Positions 18,245 through 26,600 of a stretch of 64,000 nucleotides of DNA are shown one piece after another. Where the stretch lies: NCBI GenBank assembly GCA_002371465.1, contig DFIU01000005.1, positions 1 to 64,000 on the forward strand. Reading direction: 5' to 3'. This DNA is from Lachnospiraceae bacterium UBA3689 (GTDB lineage: Bacteria > Bacillota > Clostridia > Lachnospirales > Lachnospiraceae). Under the pieces are notes generated by a model. The model was not told the DNA's origin, did not search any database, and worked only from the letters and a program-made list of their open reading frames with translations. The position numbers were made by a program, and so were the translations under genes. The number at the start of each line of letters is the position of its first letter. Positions within the stretch are counted from its first letter, which is position 1.

Positions 18245-18425
18245 TCGTGTACCATGCAGGGCAGGTCTCCCGACTGATCGGCAACTTGCGTCCAGCGCCT
18301 TCCCGGTTTCCCAGTGGCATTTGCCGCGCAAAACGTCCGAATCACGGTGACGAGATCGTGCAGGAATTGCGCCTGCTTCCCTTTTCACCGGATATCCTTG
18401 GATATCCGACACCCTCCATGTTCGT
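18245..18425 (-). promoter_or_regulatory. Cobalamin riboswitch
   Basis: The minus strand contains the B12 box (CAGTCGGGAGACCTGCC, about 18260-18277). Upstream it has the conserved GGTGAAAAGGGAA start near 18380, CGTCACCGTGA, and GCCACTGGGAAACCGGGAAGGCG near 18300-18318. This is the canonical order of the adenosylcobalamin class. It sits about 160 nt before cbiK with a terminator between, so the whole 13-gene operon should be repressed when cobalamin is plentiful. Boundaries are approximate. Confidence 0.95.
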
Positions 18426-18438
18426 TATGGTTTTCTGC

Positions 18439-18467
18439 ATCATACCATAAATGGTCGTATTTTGCAT
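18439..18467 (-). promoter_or_regulatory. Putative promoter of the cobalamin operon
   Basis: Minus-strand TATGAT (18439-18444) with ATGCAA 17 nt upstream (18462-18467). The -35 is weak, but the position just before the aptamer is right and no better candidate is seen. Confidence 0.5.
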
Positions 18468-18536
18468 TTATTTTTAAGAATCGGCCTTCTTCCAGGTATA
18501 AAGAGACGTCTTTGTATCGATCAGCCTCTCTTTACC

Positions 18537-18940
18537 CTAAAAATTAACCAGCAGAAAGATCCCATAATCTCTGTCATCCGGATGGATGGTTTTGCTATGT
18601 CGAATTCCCACTTTAAACCCCGAATCATCATAATTGGTCCCGTCAGCGAAGAACCCGGTCAGCTCCGGTCGGGCAAAGACAGCGGTCGGCAGACCGTAGG
18701 CTGCTCCGGTCTCCTGATCCTTTAAAATCACACGGATTTTGGAAGGGGCGGGTTCAGCCGCAACCCCGTGCTCAATCACCCAGCCCTCAATATCGATCAA
18801 ATCCTTGGTGTAAGGCTTTCCATCATGCTGGTAGTAGACCAGGTCCAGATTATAGCTGTAGGGGTCCGCTTCCGTGGCTGGCGTATAGACCTTTAAATCA
18901 ACAGGAACGATCTGCTGCACCTTCCAGAGCTTTATGATGC
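18537..18940 (-). pseudogene. Fragment of a cell-surface protein, C-terminal part
   Basis: An open frame of about 130 codons that starts inside the neighbouring fragment and has no ribosome site. The peptide (IEGWVIEHGV, KIRVILKDQETG, ARPELTGFFADGTNYDDSGFKVGI) resembles the beta-type extracytoplasmic domain found at the end of membrane proteins involved in surface glycans in Firmicutes. A hydrophobic stretch (HPAFLIGIIKLW) precedes it in frame. There is no start codon in a plausible place other than GTG 18920. I read it as the tail of a gene whose 5' part is lost. Family assignment is by resemblance only. Confidence 0.45.
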
Positions 18941-18943
18941 CGA

Positions 18944-19263
18944 TCAGGAAAGCCGGATGATCGCCAGTCTCTCTTCCGCTACAAGCCAGGCTCCTGCCGC
19001 GTCGTCCGGATAATCCTGCAGATATTCGGTCACTGCCAGACCGCCAAACGAGTTGCCCATCAGATAGACCCGCCCCGGATCCACGACTCCCTCTTTGATC
19101 ATCTGCCCGATCTTTTGGTGGATCGCGTCATAGATCGGTTTTCGCGTCGTGTAGCTGTTGTAGTCCGCATCGGCAATCGTCGGGGACAGCACCGAGCAGG
19201 GATGAGCCGCCTGCCACTTGGGTTCCGCCCAGGCGACGGAGGTCCGGGAACTGACCTCCCGGC
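18944..19263 (-). pseudogene. Internal fragment of an alpha/beta-hydrolase (esterase)
   Basis: An open frame bounded by stops on both sides encodes EPKWQAAHPCSVLSPTIADADYN, YDAIHQKIGQMIKEGVVDPGRVYLMGNSFGGLAVTEYL. The GNSFGG nucleophile elbow and the preceding VDPGRVYLMG are typical of PHB-depolymerase-like or feruloyl-esterase-like enzymes. The N-terminal core strands, the catalytic Asp and His and the C-terminus are missing, so it cannot be functional. The upstream stop lies just before the end of the DUF624 gene at 19283. Likely a deletion relic. Confidence 0.7.
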
Positions 19264-19282
19264 GTCACGGTCGTATGGACCA

Positions 19283-19894
19283 CTAGTTTCCAATCATCTT
19301 TTTAAATACAGGAAAGTAGAGCAGCATACATAGATAGGAAGGCAAAGAAATCCCAAGCAAAAAGGCGAGCGGCAGCAGCCTCATGTCCTGAGTCAGGACA
19401 AAAGGAATAACTGCGCTGACTGCCACCATCAGAAGGGTTCGCGGAAGCTTCGATACGGCAAGCAGACAGGCGTTATGGATACACGCCCCGGTCGAGTAAA
19501 CAAACTTTGCCGTCAGAGGGAAGATCCATACGCTCAGAGCCGCAAGGAAAAAAACCAGCAGATAGAGGAGAACCGTAAAGATTTTTCCGCTCGCAGTCTG
19601 CCCGGATACCAGCATGGATTCCAGATAAAGTCCGACTGACAGGATCAGCAGCAGGGCCCACAAGGGAGTCGCATTTTTCAGGTTGCCTTTAAACTGCTTG
19701 AAATAAGTCGTGACGATATGCCCCTCCGTTCCCTCCGCCATCTGCATCAGAACAAAATGAAGTGCCGCAAGCGCGCTCCCCGCCGTGATAAGAGGGAGAG
19801 AACATAGGATCGTCAGCAAATTTAAGATGACCAGATTCATCAAATCCCGCATCGCCCGCATGAGCGGTCCGTCAGTATCAAATAGATGTCCCAT
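19283..19894 (-). CDS. YesL-family (DUF624) membrane protein
   Basis: 203 aa with five predicted membrane segments and the family pattern MRDLMNLVILNLLTILCSLPLITAGSALAALHFVLM at the N-terminus. DUF624 proteins accompany carbohydrate ABC transporters in Firmicutes; their function is not established. It lies downstream of the MalG-type permease, separated by a hairpin with a U tract (19908-19946), so it is probably read by partial readthrough. A second member of the family is at 58049-58687, next to the other sugar locus. No strong ribosome site is visible before the ATG. Confidence 0.85.
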   Translation of the reverse strand: MGHLFDTDGPLMRAMRDLMNLVILNLLTILCSLPLITAGSALAALHFVLMQMAEGTEGHIVTTYFKQFKGNLKNATPLWALLLILSVGLYLESMLVSGQTASGKIFTVLLYLLVFFLAALSVWIFPLTAKFVYSTGACIHNACLLAVSKLPRTLLMVAVSAVIPFVLTQDMRLLPLAFLLGISLPSYLCMLLYFPVFKKMIGN

Positions 19895-19907
19895 AAATGA
19901 TTCCCAT

Positions 19908-19946
19908 AAAAAAACAGGAGGCGCCGCAGTAAACAGCAGCCTCCCG
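19908..19946 (-). terminator. Intrinsic terminator after the alpha-glucoside permease genes
   Basis: Minus strand GGGAGGC ... GCCTCCT with a GC-rich loop, followed by GTTTTTTTA. It falls between the MalG-type permease (stop 19962) and the DUF624 gene (start 19894). Confidence 0.7.
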
Positions 19947-19961
19947 TAACGTATTTTTTGA

Positions 19962-20834
19962 TCAGCCCTTGACTGCGCCTTCTACCATACCATGCATGAT
20001 CTGTTTCTGTCCAATCAGGAAGACAATAATCATCGGCAGGATGGCAAGCAGGGCGGCGGTCAGGATCAGATCCCATTGTTTGACATAGGAACCGACAAAT
20101 GCCTGCACGGCGACCGGCAGAGTTTTGACTTTACCGTTCTGTCCCAGCATCAGGGACGGAAGCAGATAATCGTTCCAGATCCACATGCCGTTCAGAATCG
20201 TGACAGTCGTTACAACCGGCGTCAGAAGCGGGAAAATTATTTTAAAGAAGGTCCCTTCCGGAGAGCATCCGTCGATTGCCGCCGCCTCCTCCAGGTCATA
20301 GGGGACACCTTTAATAAAGCCGGTCAGAATAAAGACCGTCATGGCACCGCCGAACCCGCAGTAGGCGAAGATGGCACCCGGAACCGACTGCAGCATGGAA
20401 ATTCCGACAAATTTCCCCACATCCCGGAAGGTGGAAATCAGCGGCAGCATGACAACCTGGAAGGGAATGATCATGGACGCAATAAAAACCATGTAGATGG
20501 CTGTCGCCCATTTCTTCTTGTTATTCCGACTGATAACCCACGCTGCCATCGCCCCCAGAACAGCTAAGAGGACCAGGGATAGAATCGTGATCAGCGCCGA
20601 TGTGCCAAACGCGTACCAGAAATTAAAGTTTGAATTGTTGACAACCGTATCGATATTGGTCTTGAACTGGGCAAATGAAGCATTTGCCACGGAGATCGGG
20701 TTGGCGACAATGGCGGCCTGCTTCTTAAACGAGTTCATAACAACCAGATAAAACGGAAACAGGATATAAACGGCAATCAGAATCCCGACCAGGGTCAGAA
20801 TGATGCCGTTATTTCTTTTCTTCTTTCCTACCAT
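19962..20834 (-). CDS. Carbohydrate ABC transporter permease, MalG type
   Basis: 290 aa, six membrane segments. The cytoplasmic EAA loop that docks the ATPase is EEAAAIDGCSPEGTFFKIIFPLLTPVV (about 185-212), and an LPVAVQAF motif is seen near 245, as usual in MalG/LacG-like subunits. It pairs with the MalF-type protein upstream; the ATG overlaps that gene's stop by 1 nt (TGATG). No ATPase gene is present here, so the pair probably uses a shared MsmK-like ATPase encoded elsewhere, common in Firmicutes. Confidence 0.93.
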   Translation of the reverse strand: MVGKKKRNNGIILTLVGILIAVYILFPFYLVVMNSFKKQAAIVANPISVANASFAQFKTNIDTVVNNSNFNFWYAFGTSALITILSLVLLAVLGAMAAWVISRNNKKKWATAIYMVFIASMIIPFQVVMLPLISTFRDVGKFVGISMLQSVPGAIFAYCGFGGAMTVFILTGFIKGVPYDLEEAAAIDGCSPEGTFFKIIFPLLTPVVTTVTILNGMWIWNDYLLPSLMLGQNGKVKTLPVAVQAFVGSYVKQWDLILTAALLAILPMIIVFLIGQKQIMHGMVEGAVKG

Positions 20835-21889
20835 TACAGCTCAACCTCCTTACTGTTGGATACCCGAACCTGGATCAGAGACACCACTGCCAGTATGATA
20901 AAGAACAGGACTGCCTTCGCCTGCCCGACCGCATAGCTGTTCTTTGCGATCGCCGTATTATAGATGTTAAGAGCCAGCATCTGGGTACCGTTTGACAGGT
21001 AACTGCCCATGAAATTCGGAACCGATCCGGCGCCGTTGGTCAAAGACATATTGACATCGAACTGCTTGAAGGCACTGGTCAGAGTCAGGAAAGTACAGAT
21101 CGTGATCGTGGACGCGATCATGGGGATTTTAATCTGGAAGAGGGTCTGTCTTGCGTTTGCTCCGTCAATGGCGGCAGCCTCCAGCACATCCCCGGGAATC
21201 TGCGTCAGCCCCGTGATATAGATCAGCATGATATAGCCGCCGTACTGCCACAGGTAGACAACCACGATGGCAATCAGAGCCGGCTTTGACTGAGACAGGA
21301 TGGAAGCGGAAGTGTTGGTCATCTTGGTCAGAACGTTGTTGAACACGAACTGCCAGATATAACCGAGGACAATGCCGCCGATCAGGTTGGGCAGGAAGTA
21401 TGCTGCCCGGAAGAATCCGGTTGCCTTAATCGCCGATGTGCAGAGAAGAGCCAACAGGAAGCCGACCAGGTTGATCAGTACCATATTTAACACAACAAAG
21501 ATGAAGGTGATTAAAATAGAGTACAGAAATGCGGGATCATGGAACATGGTGGAGTAATTCGCCAATCCGACATTTTTTGTAATCGCGACACCGGTCCAGT
21601 CGGTAAAGGAGTAGCCGATACCGAGGACAAGCGGGATGATAACCGTCACCGCAAAGGTAAAAAGAAGCGGAAACAGAAATATAATATAGACAATCTTTCT
21701 GTGATTCTTAGGTGTCGGAAAGAGGTAGAGCCCCACAAAGAAGCCAATCATTCCCACCACCAAAAGCGCGCCGCGCCCCTTAAAGCCCGAACCGGTAAAG
21801 TCCAGGGCAAGAGCGGCAAACAGCAGAATCAGTGAAGCTGCCATAACGGCGATGGATAACGCCTTAGACGCCACTGTGTTTGCTTTCAT
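20834..21889 (-). CDS. Carbohydrate ABC transporter permease, MalF type
   Basis: 351 aa. Two extra N-terminal hydrophobic segments (about 10-55) precede the six-helix core. The EAA loop is LEAAAIDGANARQTLFQIKIPMIASTI near residue 240. YSFTDWTG near 105 is typical for CUT1 permeases. ATG 21889 is chosen because AGGAGGATT lies 6-8 nt upstream; an in-frame ATG nine codons earlier overlaps that ribosome site. Together with the MalG-type subunit and the lipoprotein at 22010 it forms an importer probably for isomalto- or malto-oligosaccharides, inferred from the nearby GH13 enzymes. Confidence 0.92.
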   Translation of the reverse strand: MKANTVASKALSIAVMAASLILLFAALALDFTGSGFKGRGALLVVGMIGFFVGLYLFPTPKNHRKIVYIIFLFPLLFTFAVTVIIPLVLGIGYSFTDWTGVAITKNVGLANYSTMFHDPAFLYSILITFIFVVLNMVLINLVGFLLALLCTSAIKATGFFRAAYFLPNLIGGIVLGYIWQFVFNNVLTKMTNTSASILSQSKPALIAIVVVYLWQYGGYIMLIYITGLTQIPGDVLEAAAIDGANARQTLFQIKIPMIASTITICTFLTLTSAFKQFDVNMSLTNGAGSVPNFMGSYLSNGTQMLALNIYNTAIAKNSYAVGQAKAVLFFIILAVVSLIQVRVSNSKEVEL

Positions 21890-21948
21890 ACTGCAATCCT
21901 CCTCTGGCTTGGGCAATGCGCTTTATGCACATCGCCAAGAAGCTTATG

Positions 21949-21981
21949 GAAAAAGCGGACGGCGGTTTTGACCGCCGCCCG
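21949..21981 (-). terminator. Hairpin with U tract between binding protein and permease genes
   Basis: Minus strand GGGCGGCGGTCAAAACCGCCGTCC followed by GCTTTTTCC. It is a strong stem right after the lipoprotein stop. Such leaky terminators keep the binding protein more abundant than the permeases. Confidence 0.75.
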
Positions 21982-22009
21982 TTTCATACTTTACAAAAGT
22001 TTTTTCTTA

Positions 22010-23341
22010 TTATGAAGCGTAGTACTGTTTGGAAACCTGTTCGATCGTTGATGCGAAGGTCTCAGCATCCGGAATATTTCCTGCTGCAAAATCCTGGAAG
22101 ACAACACCGAGCGCGTTCTGGGCAAGACCTTCCTTATTTCCAAGCCAGTGCCAGGAGGAAGTCTTTTCTGCCTTTGTATAGTCCGTGATGGTCTGAGCAA
22201 AGGGATCTGACGCGACATAGGTGCAGGACTTGAATGGGGAAACAAATCCGGCTTTATTCACCAGAATATCCTGCCCCTTGTCCTCGGAGCACCACTGTAA
22301 GAACTTCTTTGCCTCTTCCGTATTATCATTCTGGAATACAGCCCACCAGGACGGAGAATTGGTCAGGATGGTATCCTGTCCCTCTTCAAATGCGTAGGGA
22401 ACCATGCCAACCTTAAAGTCGCCTGCCGCATCATAAGCTTCCTTATCGTCAGAGGTCATGGTTGCGCCAATCCAGGATCCCTGGGTTACAAAGGCATACT
22501 TGCCGGATGCAAAATTCAGAATCTGCTGATCATAGGTGCCGGACACCAAAATTGCAGGATCGGAGTACTGGTTGAACAGGGCTACCATATCCGCGAACTT
22601 GCCGAAACGATCCTTGTCGATGGAGCCGTCCTTGGACAGCATATCGTAATAAGTGGAGTCATCACGCTTAAGACCGCCGTCTTCGTAGACGCCAAAGAGG
22701 TGATTTCCGGTTGACCAGTAAAGGTTTGTCGCCTCTGCACAATAACCGATCACGGCTGTCAGCCCCAGCTCATCCTTCTTGGCATCGATAGTCTCAAAAG
22801 CTTTCTTCATGGAATCCGGACCGGTGATCGACTTGGGATCAACGCCTGCCTTTTCAAGAACATCTGCATTGTAAGCCAGACCGATTGCCTCCGTTGTATA
22901 CGGGAAACCGATTACCTTGCCGTCAGCATCCGTGTAGGCTGCATCCGTATCCTTGACCCATGCCTGATCAGACATGTCAGCCAGCTTGCCTTCCCAGTTA
23001 GCGAAGTCTGTCGCGCCGCCGTTTACAAAGATATCCGGCATATTGTCAGCCTGATAATACCCCTTCAGGGTTCCCTGGATATCCACGCCGCCGCCCATTG
23101 ACTCAATCTGGACATCGACGCCGGTCTCTTCCTTGTACTTTGCCGCCAGTTCCTTGAGCTGGGCATCGACTTCGATCTTGCCATTTACAAGACGAAGTGA
23201 TTTTCCGCTGCCGCCCGCTGTACTGGAAGCCTCTTTTGTACTGCCGGATGCCGCCGTACTGCTTGTTGATGAGCCGCCGCAGCCTGCCAGCCCCGCTGCC
23301 ATGACGCCGGCTAAAGCAAGTGCCAAAACCTGTTTTTTCAT
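22010..23341 (-). CDS. Sugar-binding lipoprotein of a CUT1 ABC importer
   Basis: 443 aa. The lipoprotein signal ends at C21 (AGLAGC), followed by a Ser/Thr/Gly-rich spacer. The body is a family 1 extracellular solute-binding protein: GYYQADNMPDIFVNGGA, YTTEAIGLAYNADVLEKAGVDP, FVTQGSWIGATM and NSPSWWAVFQNDNTEEAKKFLQW. ATG 23341 has GGAGAAGGAG upstream; the earlier in-frame ATG 10 codons upstream lacks one. It is the first gene of the transporter operon and lies downstream of a LacI-type operator (23419-23436). Probable ligand is a glucose oligosaccharide, from the linked alpha-glucosidases. Confidence 0.93.
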   Translation of the reverse strand: MKKQVLALALAGVMAAGLAGCGGSSTSSTAASGSTKEASSTAGGSGKSLRLVNGKIEVDAQLKELAAKYKEETGVDVQIESMGGGVDIQGTLKGYYQADNMPDIFVNGGATDFANWEGKLADMSDQAWVKDTDAAYTDADGKVIGFPYTTEAIGLAYNADVLEKAGVDPKSITGPDSMKKAFETIDAKKDELGLTAVIGYCAEATNLYWSTGNHLFGVYEDGGLKRDDSTYYDMLSKDGSIDKDRFGKFADMVALFNQYSDPAILVSGTYDQQILNFASGKYAFVTQGSWIGATMTSDDKEAYDAAGDFKVGMVPYAFEEGQDTILTNSPSWWAVFQNDNTEEAKKFLQWCSEDKGQDILVNKAGFVSPFKSCTYVASDPFAQTITDYTKAEKTSSWHWLGNKEGLAQNALGVVFQDFAAGNIPDAETFASTIEQVSKQYYAS

Positions 23342-23377
23342 AAGTCTCCTTCTCCTTTCAAGCTGAAACATGCGTTT

Positions 23378-23436
23378 CTTTTATGCAAAAGTGCCATGTA
23401 ATTCCAATTTATACTGGAAACTTTTGCGCTTAAGTT
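23378..23436. promoter_or_regulatory. Putative LacI-family operators upstream of the binding-protein gene
   Basis: AACTTTTGCGCTTAAGTT (23419-23436) is an 18-bp imperfect palindrome with the central CG typical of LacI-family sites, matching at 7 of 9 positions per half. A second palindrome, CTTTTATGCAAAAG (23378-23391), lies 27 nt away and shares the GCAAAAG core. Both sit between the transporter operon and the adjacent LacI-type regulator gene (23558-24592), so this regulator is the obvious binder. Confidence 0.6.
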
Positions 23437-23557
23437 ATTTCTAAAATACCAAACCAGCCAAAATTTTCAAGTACTCAAAGTAAAATTCAGGCAGTTCAGC
23501 TCCATGTTTTCACGATTAGCACAAAAACAGGTTCTTAAATTTGTTCAAATTCACAAA

Positions 23558-24592
23558 CTACTTTTCCGAAAGGGTTCGGACGCTGTCCCTTTCAATCAGC
23601 CTGGTTCCCAGATTCAGCATGCTGGTTTGCGCCCTCTTTCCATCGATCATCTCGCACAGGGTACGAACCGCCAGCCGCCCCTTTTCTGCAATATCCTGAC
23701 TGACCGTCGTCAGAGCCGGGCTGGCCAGGTCGGCAACGGCATTATTGTCAAATCCGACCACAGACAGATCCTCCGGTACACGGATCCCTGATTCCCGACA
23801 GGCATTCATCAGATGGATGGCGGAGCTGTCATCGCAGCAAAACACTGCCGTGTAGCCAGCCGAAATGGCATGGGCAAAGTCTGTATACTTCCCGGGTTCC
23901 GCACTTCCTTCCCGGAATCTTCTGAAAAAGCCCTGATTCGATTTAGCAAAACCGGCATCCTCCATCGCCTTTTTATAGCCCTCATAGCGGTGTATATCGG
24001 TTCCCAGCAGATTGCGGGTAAGAAAGGCAATCTTTTGATGTCCCTTACTGATCAGATACCGGACCGCGTCATACGCCGCTTTTTCATCATCAAGCCCGAT
24101 ATTGACCGTCTTCCCGTCCGAAATAATTTTTTTACTGGTCAGATAGGTGTCCACCAGCGCCATCGGTTTTTTATAGGCACGTTTGAACTGATAAAGATCT
24201 CCCTCTTCCATGGCAAAGAGAATCAGCCCGTCAACATTCCAGGAATGAACGAAGCGGATCAGCTCTTCCGTATTGTCTGAAATGTAGAGCATCATGAAAT
24301 AACCGGCTTTTTGAATAGCGGTCTCAAGGCTTCCAATCAGGGATGAGACAAAGGGATCTTCAAAAATATTATAATGCTCATAGTATTCAGCCTTAAGGAC
24401 CACCCCGATGATATTGGATCGCTGAAGAGCCAGATTCTGTGCATTCTGGTTGGGGACAAAATGAATCTCATCGAGGTACTTTCGGACTTTTTCGACCGTC
24501 GTCTCGGAGACTTCTTTTGTTTTCCCATGAATCACATTGGAAACCGTGGTCGGGCTCATATTTAGTTTTTCTGCAACTTCTTTGATGGTCAT
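23558..24592 (-). CDS. LacI-family transcriptional regulator
   Basis: 344 aa. The N-terminal helix-turn-helix is MTIKEVAEKLNMSPTTVSNVIHGKTKEVSETTVEKVRKYL, followed by the hinge region NQNAQNLALQRSNIIGVVL. The rest is a periplasmic-binding-like effector domain ending AVRTLCEMIDGKRA. The tail (LNLGTRLIERDSVRTLSEK) is normal. Located between the transporter operon, which runs away from its 3' end, and the divergent alpha-glucosidase genes, it probably represses both until the sugar is present. The effector is not known. Confidence 0.92.
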   Translation of the reverse strand: MTIKEVAEKLNMSPTTVSNVIHGKTKEVSETTVEKVRKYLDEIHFVPNQNAQNLALQRSNIIGVVLKAEYYEHYNIFEDPFVSSLIGSLETAIQKAGYFMMLYISDNTEELIRFVHSWNVDGLILFAMEEGDLYQFKRAYKKPMALVDTYLTSKKIISDGKTVNIGLDDEKAAYDAVRYLISKGHQKIAFLTRNLLGTDIHRYEGYKKAMEDAGFAKSNQGFFRRFREGSAEPGKYTDFAHAISAGYTAVFCCDDSSAIHLMNACRESGIRVPEDLSVVGFDNNAVADLASPALTTVSQDIAEKGRLAVRTLCEMIDGKRAQTSMLNLGTRLIERDSVRTLSEK

Positions 24593-24923
24593 GACTTGCT
24601 ATCTTCTGTTCTTTCTATATCGTGTTATATTCATTCACCAAAACTATACCATCTGCATTTTTATGGCACTAGCTTTTTCCAAAAGAATCTTCTTCAAATG
24701 TTACTTTTTCCCGAAAACCTTGTCCGTTTCAGGGCTCTATTTCCTGCTGCAATTTCACAATTTATGTTTTACAATATCAAAATAGCATCATTTTTTGTCA
24801 AATTAATAAGAGATATTTCCAATACCCTGTCATAAACTATTAATAGCTAGAAGTTCGGGCAGCAAAAGAATTGCTCTTTCGCTCTTTCAAGCGAACTCAA
24901 AATCTATATCCTGGAGGTATCAC
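24593..24923. other. Divergent intergenic region, regulator / alpha-glucosidase
   Basis: About 330 nt, A/T-rich, with no open frame that looks coding. On the plus side TTGTCA (about 24796) is followed by A/T-rich candidates for a -10, none convincing. Short symmetric elements are present: CTATTAATAG near 24837, AGCAA-N5-TTGCT near 24862, and a direct repeat GCTCTTTC x2 near 24872. A GGAGG ribosome site lies 7 nt before the 24924 start. It must hold promoters for both directions, but I cannot assign them firmly. Confidence 0.5.
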
Positions 24924-26600
24924 ATGGCTCAAGAAAAGCATACATGGTGGAAAGAAGCCGTAATCTATCAGATCTATCCACGTTCCTTTGCGGATTCCAA
25001 CGGCGACGGCATCGGCGACCTGAACGGAATCACCGAGCACCTGCCCTATCTCGAAAAGCTGGGCATTGACGTAATATGGCTGTCACCGGTGTACCGTTCC
25101 CCTAACGACGACAACGGTTACGACATCTCGGACTATCGGGACATTATGACAGAGTTCGGGACCATGGAGGACTTCGACCGGATGCTCAAGGAGGCACACC
25201 GCCATCATATCCGGATCGTCATGGATCTCGTGGTCAACCATACATCCGACGAGCACGCCTGGTTTATCGAAAGCCGCAAATCAAAGGACAATCCCTACCG
25301 TGATTACTACATCTGGAAGGATCCCAAAAACGGGAAAGAGCCCAACAACTGGGAGTCCTGCTTCAGCGGCTCCGCGTGGCAGTTCGACGAGGCGACCGGT
25401 CAGTACTATCTCCACTGCTTTTCAAAGAAGCAGCCGGATCTCAACTGGGAAAATCCCAAGGTGCGCGACGAAGTATTCGACATGATGAACTGGTGGTGCG
25501 AAAAGGGCATCGACGGCTTCCGCATGGACGTCATCAGCATGATCAGCAAGGATCCGGCTTACCCGGATGGTCCGGTCAATGACGGCGTATACGGGGATCT
25601 GAATCCTTACGTCTGCAACGGGCCTCACGTTCACGAATATCTGGAGGAAATGAACCGCCGGGTTCTGTCCAAATACGACATCATGACGGTTGGCGAGGCG
25701 GCAGGCGTCACGATCGATGAAGCCAAGAAGTACGCGAACAGCAATGAGTCTGAACTGAACATGGTCTTTCATTTTGAACACACCGATGGCTCCGCCAATT
25801 CCGATTCCATCATCGGAAAATGGACTTACAATCCGCCCAAGCTCAGCTATGTCCGCGGCATCCTCAATAAATGGCAGGTAGAGCTGGAAGGAAAAGCCTG
25901 GGGTTCCCTCTATTGGGACAACCATGACCAGCCGCGCGCCGTCTCCCGTTTTGGCAATGACGATCCCAAGTGGCGCGTCCTTTCCGCAAAAATGGTCGCG
26001 ACTGTCCTGCACATGCAAAAAGGCACGCCCTATGTCTACCAGGGAGAAGAGATCGGCATGACCAACATGCATTTCTCATCCGTGAAGGACTGCAACGATA
26101 TTGAAGAGAAAAATGCCTACCAGCAGTACGTCGTGGACCATCATATGATCTCATCGGAAGATATGCTGAAGTGCTTCGATGCGATCGGCAGGGACAACGC
26201 AAGAACACCCATGCAGTGGAACGCAAAAGAACATGCCGGTTTCACGACCGGGACGCCTTGGTTTACCGTCAATCCGAATTACAAGGAAATTAATACCGAA
26301 GCGGCTCTTGCGGATCCGGATTCCGTCTTCTACTACTATCAGAAGCTGATCTATCTTCGCCACACCACGCCGATTATCGTTTACGGCGTTTTCCATCCCC
26401 TGCTTGAGGACAGTGACTGCGTCTATGCCTATGAAAGAACGCTGGATAGACAGACTTTGACGGTTGCCTGCAACTGGACCGATCGCGAAGTGGAGTGTCA
26501 CGTCCTGGACGGCATCGAGGGCGAGGAGCTGATCTCGAATTACACGGACCACAAGGTCGGCGTTTTGCAGCCCTATGAAGCGCGAGTGATTCTTCACTGA
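24924..26600 (+). CDS. GH13 alpha-glucosidase, oligo-1,6-glucosidase type
   Basis: 558 aa, the usual size of GH13 subfamily 31. Catalytic residues are nucleophile D202 (GFRMDVIS), acid/base E258 (TVGEA) and stabiliser D335 (NHDQPR). The calcium-type loop DSNGDGIGDL is at 24-33. The residue after the nucleophile is Val, which in this family goes with cleavage of alpha-1,6 bonds (isomaltose, panose), as in Bacillus oligo-1,6-glucosidase. No signal peptide, so it acts in the cytoplasm on imported sugar. Its stop overlaps the AraC gene start by 1 nt. Dextran glucosidase is a close alternative; trehalose-6-phosphate hydrolase is less likely. Confidence 0.92.
   Translation: MAQEKHTWWKEAVIYQIYPRSFADSNGDGIGDLNGITEHLPYLEKLGIDVIWLSPVYRSPNDDNGYDISDYRDIMTEFGTMEDFDRMLKEAHRHHIRIVMDLVVNHTSDEHAWFIESRKSKDNPYRDYYIWKDPKNGKEPNNWESCFSGSAWQFDEATGQYYLHCFSKKQPDLNWENPKVRDEVFDMMNWWCEKGIDGFRMDVISMISKDPAYPDGPVNDGVYGDLNPYVCNGPHVHEYLEEMNRRVLSKYDIMTVGEAAGVTIDEAKKYANSNESELNMVFHFEHTDGSANSDSIIGKWTYNPPKLSYVRGILNKWQVELEGKAWGSLYWDNHDQPRAVSRFGNDDPKWRVLSAKMVATVLHMQKGTPYVYQGEEIGMTNMHFSSVKDCNDIEEKNAYQQYVVDHHMISSEDMLKCFDAIGRDNARTPMQWNAKEHAGFTTGTPWFTVNPNYKEINTEAALADPDSVFYYYQKLIYLRHTTPIIVYGVFHPLLEDSDCVYAYERTLDRQTLTVACNWTDREVECHVLDGIEGEELISNYTDHKVGVLQPYEARVILH

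Noticed and set aside
18085..18345. N-terminal extension of the CbiK lipoprotein frame
   Set aside because: It covers the cobalamin riboswitch and terminator; the lipoprotein signal begins at 18084 with a good ribosome site.
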